Below are positions 58,635 through 64,000 of a DNA stretch of 64,000 nt, piece after piece. Both the position numbers and the translations under genes were made by a program. Positions within the stretch are counted from its first letter, which is position 1. Every line of letters starts with the position of its first letter. Below the pieces are notes generated by a model, which did no database searches, was not told the DNA's origin, and was given only the letters and a program-made list of their open reading frames with translations. This stretch comes from Hafnia alvei (lineage in GTDB: Bacteria > Pseudomonadota > Gammaproteobacteria > Enterobacterales > Enterobacteriaceae): the NCBI RefSeq assembly GCF_034424155.1, contig NZ_CP139992.1, positions 2,124,012 to 2,188,011 of the forward strand, written 5' to 3'.

Positions 58635-58934
58635 GTATACACCTTTTTATTTTAAATGAGAGAGAAAACAGACAAGTAAACGCCTCTTCGCGGAAAGTCC
58701 TAAAGAGGGTAACGCGATACTCAGCAATCCGATCGCCGATGTGGCGTCAAACGTGAAGAGTATAAACAGAGAGTGAACGATTCTACCTGCAGATACAGCA
58801 CAAGAGAATGAAAAGTGTAGTTGATGAGTCGGGTATATGCTGTTTTTTAGCGGCTGGATTTGGTTTTATCTAGGGTTTGCGGCAAACTGCTAGATAATTG
58901 TTTTCGAAAAGACATTATTGCAGAGGCATCATTT

Positions 58935-59585
58935 ATGTTTACCGGTATTGTTCAGGGCACCGCTCCCGTCGTGTCCATTGATGAAAAATCAAATTTTCGT
59001 ACTCATGTAGTTAAATTTCCGCAGGAGTTATTGCCCGATCTTGAGCTCGGTGCGTCCGTTGCTCACAACGGCTGTTGTTTGACCGTGACGAAAGTGGAAG
59101 GCGACCTGGTTAGCTTTGATTTGATGAAAGAAACGCTGCGCATCACCAATCTGGGCGATGTGACGGTAGGTAGCGTGGTGAATCTGGAGCGAGCAGCGAA
59201 GTTTAGTGATGAAATCGGCGGGCATTTAATGTCTGGCCATATCATCTGTACTGCTGAAATCGTTAAAATCCTGACCTCAGAGAACAATCGTCAGATTTGG
59301 TTCAAAATGCCTAATCCTGAGCTGATGAAGTACGTATTGCACAAAGGTTTTATCGGTATCGACGGTATTAGTTTGACTATCGGCGAGGTAACGAAGAGCC
59401 GTTTTTGCGTGCATTTGATCCCAGAAACTCTGCAACGCACCACGCTTGGCGTGAAACGTCTGGGCGACAAAGTGAATATTGAGATCGATCCGCAAACTCA
59501 AGCCGTAGTTGATACGGTGGAACGCGTATTGGCCAGCCGAGACGCAGCATTGCAAGTGGCTATGAAAGCTGATTCTGTGGCTTGA
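58935..59585 (+). CDS. ribE: Riboflavin synthase alpha chain
   Basis: Converts two 6,7-dimethyl-8-ribityllumazine molecules to riboflavin; cytoplasmic trimer. 216 residues (called ribE or ribC in E. coli). Two lumazine-binding repeats: MFTGIVQG with [11 protein letters not shown], then GGHLMSGHI with [15 protein letters not shown] 58935 is the family start; the frame opens at 58860 without support. The upstream 300 bases show no FMN-riboswitch pattern that I can recognise. Confidence 0.96.
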   Translation: MFTGIVQGTAPVVSIDEKSNFRTHVVKFPQELLPDLELGASVAHNGCCLTVTKVEGDLVSFDLMKETLRITNLGDVTVGSVVNLERAAKFSDEIGGHLMSGHIICTAEIVKILTSENNRQIWFKMPNPELMKYVLHKGFIGIDGISLTIGEVTKSRFCVHLIPETLQRTTLGVKRLGDKVNIEIDPQTQAVVDTVERVLASRDAALQVAMKADSVA

Positions 59586-59600
59586 TCATGTAAAATACGT

Positions 59601-59634
59601 AGCCGGATGCTGTTTTCACCTCATCCGGCTTTTA
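59601..59634 (+). terminator. Terminator of ribE
   Basis: AGCCGGATG ... CATCCGGCTTTT: nine-base-pair stem with a 12-base loop and short T run, 15 bases after the ribE stop. Confidence 0.82.
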
Positions 59635-59637
59635 ACC

Positions 59638-60057
59638 TTACTTCAAATAGCCTTTAAACTGACGATTCTCCATCAGCGCCACTTTTCCCTTGGTATAAAA
59701 AATTACCTGATAGTTTCCCTGTGAATACACCGACGCATCGGCATTTTTTTCATCTAATGCTGCAGGTTTACCATCGACGGTGACAATACCATCAGCGCCA
59801 CGCTTGACCGTTACGCCATAGCCGGTTTTAACCACCGACTTATGCGTTGCTTGAGCATACTGCTTCTGCGCGTTTTCTAGCGCCTGCTTTTCTGCCGCCG
59901 AGTTGATCGCGTTTTCTCTGCTTTGCTCTGCGATATAGCAGGCGTCTTTGCTGATGCCCTGAGACTCACATTTCGCCATGCGGTCTGCTGGGGATGAGCA
60001 GCTCGCTAGCAGTCCAACTGCAATGCCAACCAGCAATAATTTTTGTGCTTTCATCAT
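59638..60057 (-). CDS. Hypothetical lipoprotein downstream of a trimeric autotransporter
   Basis: 139 residues. Lysine start and hydrophobic stretch LLLVGIAVGLLASC form a lipoprotein signal peptide with lipobox LASC at about residue 20; +2 is Ser, which predicts outer-membrane sorting. The body has two cysteines (KCESQG, DACYIAEQ), an Ala/Gln/Glu-rich helix (about residues 45-72), and a C-terminal beta-rich part (YGVTVKRGADGIVTVDGKPA; VIFYTKGKVALMENRQ). I do not recognise the family. It lies 60 bases after the YadA-type gene on the same strand and is probably co-transcribed. A role in autotransporter assembly is a guess from position. Confidence 0.75.
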   Translation of the reverse strand: MMKAQKLLLVGIAVGLLASCSSPADRMAKCESQGISKDACYIAEQSRENAINSAAEKQALENAQKQYAQATHKSVVKTGYGVTVKRGADGIVTVDGKPAALDEKNADASVYSQGNYQVIFYTKGKVALMENRQFKGYLK

Positions 60058-60117
60058 TTCTCTCCACTCATCGGGGATGGGACATCCCCAATACTGTTAA
60101 TCATAGCCTGTAGATAG

Positions 60118-61305
60118 TTACCAGCCGACGGATACACCCGCGCCGTAGCCAACGTTATCTTGTGAATCATCAGAGACTGTCAGTTTAACCACGCTATTTG
60201 AGGTGGCATGAAATGAGGCACCCACGGCAATGGCGTTCTCATTGTCATAACCACCAACGCCAGCGCCAACGGCAAACTGCTGGTTCTCTGTTACCTGAGG
60301 GATATTAGCTTGGGCAAAGGCAGCACTCACTCCTGCCGAGGCTTGTTTCTTATTCTCATCAATACGTGAATCTTGTGATGACTGATGCTGCTCAACCGAA
60401 TCTAAACGCTGAGCGTTTGCCCTTATTGCAGCGCTGTTTTCAGCGTTACGACGATGGTTTTCAGCAATATTTCTGTTGTCGACATTGAATTGCTGAGCGT
60501 CGTATCGCGCTGTGTCTGCCATGCTATTAAGGATAAATATCTGTCTTTTGTTAAGTTGCTTATCCAGTGAATTATCTGTTTCAGTGCTGGTTGTTGTTTT
60601 ATATGGGGCTGCGGTTGTATTTCTGCCAACAACTTCGGTGGCTGAAGTATTTGGCCGATGCGTTTCACCGTAATAAACCGGTTTGGTAGCGTCAGTTTTG
60701 ACAACGTATTGCGGAGTGCCGGTGTGCTTATCTGCATAGTTGGCAACGGGCGACGTATTCGGCCGATGTGTTTCACCGTAATACACCGGTTTGGTAGCGT
60801 CGGTTTTAATCACGTATTGCGGTGTACCGGTGTGCTTATCTGCATAGTTGGCAACGGGCGACGTATTTGGCCGATGCGTTTCACCGTAATAAACCGGTTT
60901 GGTAGTGTCAGTTTTGACAACGTATTGCGGAGTGCCGGTATGTTTGTCTGCATAATTCGGATCAGGCTGTGCGACAGTTTGCTTCGCTATTTCTGCCTCA
61001 TCAGACTCAAACTGCGGGATCCAGAACGTCTGCAAATCATAGTTGTGGCTATCGAGCAGATTATGAGCGGTCTGATTGCTGCTGCCTATGTTGGTCGTCG
61101 GTGAGTCAACAAAGGTGGCTTTAGATGCTGAGGAATAGTCGAATAAGGGGTCATTAATTTTATGATTGTCGAGTACCCATTGTCTGAAGGCGATGGCCTC
61201 CGCTGATGAACCGCCTAGTGCGTCAGTTAAGGTTAAACTAGCATTTGCTGCGCCAGCGATAGAAAAAGTAATAGCCGCAGCGATAAAAGTTATTTTGCGA
61301 TTCAT
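60118..61305 (-). CDS. Small YadA-type trimeric autotransporter (adhesin-like)
   Basis: 395-residue predicted outer-membrane trimeric autotransporter. Signal peptide MNRKITFIAAAITFSIAGAA. A unique region follows (about residues 25-116), then three near-identical 36-residue repeats (about 117-220) beginning NYADKHTGTPQYV and containing KPVYYGETHRPNTS. A predicted coiled coil follows (about 245-320, many polar heptads). The C-terminal YadA anchor (AAFAQANIPQ, GAGVGGYDNENAIAVGASF) ends in a terminal Trp (GAGVSVGW). I see no classical YadA head motifs; the repeats may serve as the passenger. Likely co-transcribed with the lipoprotein gene; divergent from an HTH gene. Confidence 0.85.
   Translation of the reverse strand: MNRKITFIAAAITFSIAGAANASLTLTDALGGSSAEAIAFRQWVLDNHKINDPLFDYSSASKATFVDSPTTNIGSSNQTAHNLLDSHNYDLQTFWIPQFESDEAEIAKQTVAQPDPNYADKHTGTPQYVVKTDTTKPVYYGETHRPNTSPVANYADKHTGTPQYVIKTDATKPVYYGETHRPNTSPVANYADKHTGTPQYVVKTDATKPVYYGETHRPNTSATEVVGRNTTAAPYKTTTSTETDNSLDKQLNKRQIFILNSMADTARYDAQQFNVDNRNIAENHRRNAENSAAIRANAQRLDSVEQHQSSQDSRIDENKKQASAGVSAAFAQANIPQVTENQQFAVGAGVGGYDNENAIAVGASFHATSNSVVKLTVSDDSQDNVGYGAGVSVGW
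60643..60957. repeat. 108-bp tandem repeats inside the autotransporter gene
   Basis: Two full copies and one of about 99 bases (60957-60850, 60849-60742, 60741-60643 on the minus strand), in frame, encoding 36-residue units. The copies differ at only a few positions (for example DTTK/DATK and YVV/YVI), indicating recent duplication or gene conversion. Such arrays change copy number by slippage or recombination. Confidence 0.92.
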
Positions 61306-61613
61306 AGATAGATTGACCTAAAAATAAATATGTTCGTTATGGTGTTTAAGTAAGCGTTATATTGTTCCTGTTAGAGTGGAATTTATGTGCATATAAAAAT
61401 CCTATCAATACTTATTTTTCATTCAACAAAAAGATAACAATGTTTTTTGTTCTTGTTGAGTTGGTTTATATGTTCTCATTAAGAGAATTCGGTGTTCTTG
61501 ATACTGGCAAGTTATTGTATCGATGAGATTCGTTAAGATGAAAAACTTTCAGGATCATCAAGGGTTTGATAAAATAGTAAAACCAGATTTTTAACCTATT
61601 AGGAACAAATTTA
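61306..61613. other. Divergent intergenic region, autotransporter/HTH regulator
   Basis: About 310 strongly AT-rich bases containing the two divergent promoters. No palindrome is clear enough to name as an operator. Its base composition differs visibly from the core genes on either side. Confidence 0.4.
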
Positions 61614-61943
61614 GTGAACGAATTCACTCGAATTTTTAACGATTTAGACATAGATAAGACCGAACTGACGATGTTGCTTAATACCCCTCGGAACACTATT
61701 TTCAATTATCTAAAGGGGTCGGTAACTAATATGCCTGCCAGCGCGGTTACCTTGATAACGCTTTTGGCATTTATTAAACAGCATCATCCAAGGGCATTTG
61801 AGGAGTGGGGAGAGGTCACGCGCTACAACAAGAATCAGGAAAAAAGGGACGGAAATACGCTGTCACTGTTCGATATCATCAATGACGAAGTGCTTTTGCA
61901 GGGTATCGTTCGCCACGGTGAACTGAGAGGATTCATCAAGTAA
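61614..61943 (+). CDS. Small helix-turn-helix DNA-binding protein
   Basis: 109 residues from GTG 61614, with AGGA 12 bases upstream. The segment DKTELTMLLNTPRNTIFNYL (about residues 14-33) has the layout of an XRE/Cro-type helix-turn-helix, followed by a hydrophobic helix SAVTLITLLAFIK. The C-terminal half (FDIINDEVLLQGIVRHGEL) is unrecognised. Divergent from the autotransporter gene and a candidate for its regulator. It could also be an orphan antitoxin-like protein; no toxin-like partner is seen. Confidence 0.7.
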   Translation: MNEFTRIFNDLDIDKTELTMLLNTPRNTIFNYLKGSVTNMPASAVTLITLLAFIKQHHPRAFEEWGEVTRYNKNQEKRDGNTLSLFDIINDEVLLQGIVRHGELRGFIK

Positions 61944-62018
61944 GAAGAGTCACAACCGAGCTGATAAGCATCAAAGCACCCCATTGCGTTGTTTGGCGAT
62001 GATTCTTATCATTTTGGT

Positions 62019-62046
62019 AGGGAACCCATCAGGGTTCCCTTTTTTA
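62019..62046 (+). terminator. Terminator after the HTH gene
   Basis: AGGGAACCC-ATCA-GGGTTCCCT followed by T6: perfect nine-base-pair stem. It lies between the HTH gene and the convergent MFS remnant. Confidence 0.9.
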
Positions 62047-62054
62047 TGCGTATT

Positions 62055-62579
62055 TTACTGAGAGACTGGTTTCGGTTGGCGAATGCGTAAGCTGCTGACA
62101 ATCGCGGCACAAAGGGCAAATAGGGCACCCAGCAGTAATGACGAGTGCGTACCCAGATCGCCAAACAGATTGAACATCAGCGCCACCAGCGCGGCTCCGC
62201 TGGTTTGCCCCAGCAGGCGAGCAGTTCCTAGCATCCCACTGGCACCACCGCTACGATGACGCGGCGCAGAAGAGATCATGGTGTGGTTGTTCGGTGATTG
62301 GAAAATGCCAAAACCCGCACCACAGAGTGCCATTCGCCAGATGATATCGATGTTCGTTGGATCTGAAGGCAGCAATGCCAGCGACAGCAACCCAATGGCG
62401 AACAGCATTAAGCCAATACTCCCCAACAGTCCAGCGTTAAAGCGCTCAAGCAAACGCCCAGCAATCGGAGCCATTATCATGGTGGCGATAGGCCAAGGCG
62501 TAAGCAGTAGACCGGTCATCACTTCTGTTTTGCCAAGTACCGTTTGCAGGAAAAACGGTAACGAAACGAATGCCAGCAT
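62055..62579 (-). pseudogene. MFS transporter, C-terminal fragment only
   Basis: 174 residues from the first ATG, corresponding to the last five or so membrane helices of a major-facilitator drug-efflux-type protein (PIATMIMAPIAGRLLERF carries the loop motif; LGTARLLGQTSGAALVALMF follows). A complete protein would be more than twice as long. A stop codon (TGA) lies in frame directly before the ATG, and the preceding sequence has no membrane-protein character. The 5' half has therefore been lost at a junction near 62580. Confidence 0.82.
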
Positions 62580-64000
62580 TCAAGAACGAGGCTGTGTTGG
62601 GTGTACTCAGATCGCGGTCTAATAAGAAGCCTCCTGTTGCTAGTTATTACCCGCAGGTGATACCACTTGAGCTATGGAACTAGGTGACGAAGCGTTAGTT
62701 TGCTGCAGCAACAAATATCTTCCGTGGGTATATTGACTGTTAGTGCTGCAACCGTCGAATGACAATCAACGGAGTAAGACCAGATTTCACAGGATCTATC
62801 GCATGTCGCAGTGCTCGAATTGGACTATGTACCGCGCTCACTTACTCGATGATGACGTGTGAATATGCTGTCATTGGTTGCATGTTTGTTCATTTGGTAA
62901 AGGTGGGACTGAATACTGGTGTGAGTGACAGTATCTCTAAGTTGACAATCGAACGTGACGCGCTTCTTCTGGAACTGGCCAACTATACCGCATCCATTGT
63001 AACAGCATCAGTAAGTGTCATAGCGCTTCTGGTTGGAAATCTGGATAAAGCAACTCAACGCCTCGGTAAAGTCACTGAGAGATCCAGCAGCTACAGCAGC
63101 AGGTGAAGAAGATCAGCAAGTTCAGTCTTGAAGGATTGGATCTTACAGTGAAGATCGACCGTTAAAAAGCTCGTGACATCATCCCCGGCCACATCGCGAA
63201 GATTTTCTTGAACACAAAGACGAAGACGGGTGATGTCCGGCTTCGTAATGGTAATGCTGTTATCGGTTTCGACCTTGAGAATCCATCACCAAACCTCGTT
63301 ACTCTTAACGTGTGGTTGATGGTTCTGACTTTCGTACTCAGGAGATTGAAGAAGTCACTGGGCAGAAATTGCCATTGGTGTTTGTCGCAGGTTCAAGCAA
63401 GGAAGCCAAACAGCAGAACTTTGAAGGTTGGCCTGAAGTAGAAATCCGGTTATCCAAATTCTGACGAGGATAAGCAACCATGAGCAGCGATTTTGACGAG
63501 TACGCACAGATGATGGATATGAATACACGTAATCTACAGAAATGGATTGATATGCTTTGTAAAAAAGAAGAGAAAATACCGTATCAACTCACTGAAAGAA
63601 CTGTGTGCACAGATGAACGTGGTGATCGTTTCGTTATGGATGACCGCTAAAGAATTTACTTCGAGGATGAAGACGAGTGATGTTTAACAGGATCTCATAA
63701 AAAGATCTGTTTAAGAGAAGAGGAAGGGAACTGTTAAGTGAAAACCCACTTATTATAGATTCACATGTTGTCAAGTATCCGTGCAATTATGATCTGTTAT
63801 AACATAGAAAATCATTATTCTATTTTGTAATGATGATTTAAACGCTCTCAGAAGATCTCTGTGAGGCGACGTATCGGACATGGTAGGGAAGAGATCTCTT
63901 CTCACAATGGGATATAGCATGCTTCTCGCTCAGTCGTAAAGCCAGACCCCCGCTTTTGCAGACTCAATGATCATCTCTATGGTAAGCGGTTTGATATCAG
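62580..64000. other. Decayed, phage-like accessory DNA
   Basis: About 1.4 kb with only broken reading frames. At 62900-63160 a frame reading SISKLTIERDALLLELANYT shifts near 63080 into IQQLQQQVKKISKFSLEGLD and then stops (LTVKIDR). At 63208-63470 a frame with TGDVRLRNGNAVIGFDLENP shifts into DFRTQEIEEVTGQKLPLVFV and ends WPEVEIRLSKF. The short, close-packed, acidic frames with good ribosome sites look like small phage genes, but no family is recognised. Past 63700 nothing is supported; short AGATCT-centred repeats occur near 63700, 63850 and 63890. There is no integrase, transposase or attachment site in view. Confidence 0.5.
63480..63650 (+). CDS. Small hypothetical protein, phage-like
   Basis: 56 residues, MSSDFDEYAQMMDMNTRNLQ to RFVMDDR, highly charged, with AGGATAAG nine bases upstream of ATG 63480. 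After the TAA at 63648-63650 the same frame continues for nine acidic codons (RIYFEDEDE) to TGA 63680, suggesting the ancestral protein was longer and a stop arose. Function unknown. Confidence 0.45.
   Translation: MSSDFDEYAQMMDMNTRNLQKWIDMLCKKEEKIPYQLTERTVCTDERGDRFVMDDR

Noticed and set aside
58635..58934. Possible FMN riboswitch before ribE
   Set aside because: I could not find the conserved RFN-element segments; the region is AT-rich and unstructured by eye, and E. coli has its FMN riboswitch at ribB rather than here.
60643..60957. Possible CRISPR array
   Set aside because: The 108-base repeats are directly adjacent with no spacers, and they are in frame within a protein gene.
61466..61705. 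Minus-strand 79-codon frame across the HTH gene start
   Set aside because: Overlaps the better supported HTH gene on the other strand, with no ribosome site and AT-driven composition.
61990..62018. TGATTCTTATCA as a Fur box
   Set aside because: Too short, with the wrong spacing for the 7-1-7 repeat, and next to a terminator rather than a promoter.
62580..64000. Insertion sequence or integrase-bearing island
   Set aside because: No transposase or integrase coding sequence, terminal inverted repeat or target duplication could be seen in this stretch.

Overview
The window is a chromosomal segment of an Enterobacterales bacterium. Nearly every gene has a close E. coli/Salmonella-type counterpart in a familiar neighbourhood (opp, hinT-nagZ, pot, sap, psp, tyrR-tpx, ldtE-lpp-pykF), and ERIC repeats lie between genes. 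Protein divergence from E. coli is moderate, and the combination suggests a Hafnia-like (Hafniaceae) genome. That genus guess is an inference from remembered family sequences, not a measurement.

Layout. 1-3.3 kb: the 5' three quarters of adhE (minus strand, cut by the window edge) and divergent ychE. 4-9.6 kb: the oligopeptide importer oppABCDF. 9.8-13.9 kb: hinT-ycfL-lpoB-thiK-nagZ-ycfP (cell-wall synthesis/recycling and cofactor genes). 13.9-23.7 kb: the spermidine/putrescine importer. Here potABC (20.9-23.7 kb) is separated from potD (13.9-15.0 kb) by about 5.9 kb that holds a CadB-type antiporter and a Fur-boxed fecIRA ferric-citrate signalling cassette without fecBCDE. 24.2-31.8 kb: pepT, a YgiN/MdaB quinone pair, dkgB, rnb, yciW, fabI. 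32.1-37.5 kb: sapABCDF. 37.7-37.9 kb: a RyhB small RNA gene with its own Fur box, between sapA and pspF. 37.9-43.3 kb: pspF, the sigma-54 promoter, pspABCD, ycjX, ycjF. 43.3-51.3 kb: sseA, a GNAT acetyltransferase, tyrR, tpx, ycjG, mpaA, mppA. 51.3-52.7 kb: a lytic transglycosylase gene broken by a one-base frameshift. 53.1-59.6 kb: ldtE, lpp, pykF, three identical tRNA-Val genes, mdtK, ribE.

The right end (59.6-64 kb) is the accessory part. A small YadA-type trimeric autotransporter with 108-bp tandem repeats is followed by a lipoprotein gene and faces a small HTH-regulator gene. After these come the C-terminal half of an MFS transporter and about 1.4 kb of decayed, gene-poor DNA with fragments of reading frames that look phage-like.

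Functional themes. Peptide uptake and murein recycling recur (Opp, MppA, MpaA, YcjG, NagZ, PepT, Sap), as do cell-envelope maintenance (LpoB, Lpp, LdtE, Psp) and polyamine transport (Pot and the CadB-like antiporter). Iron control appears twice, at fecIRA and at ryhB, each with a Fur palindrome visible in the sequence. The most useful non-obvious results are ryhB, the split pot operon with its iron/antiporter insert, the autotransporter-lipoprotein-regulator cluster, four ERIC elements in two size classes, and two independent gene-decay events.
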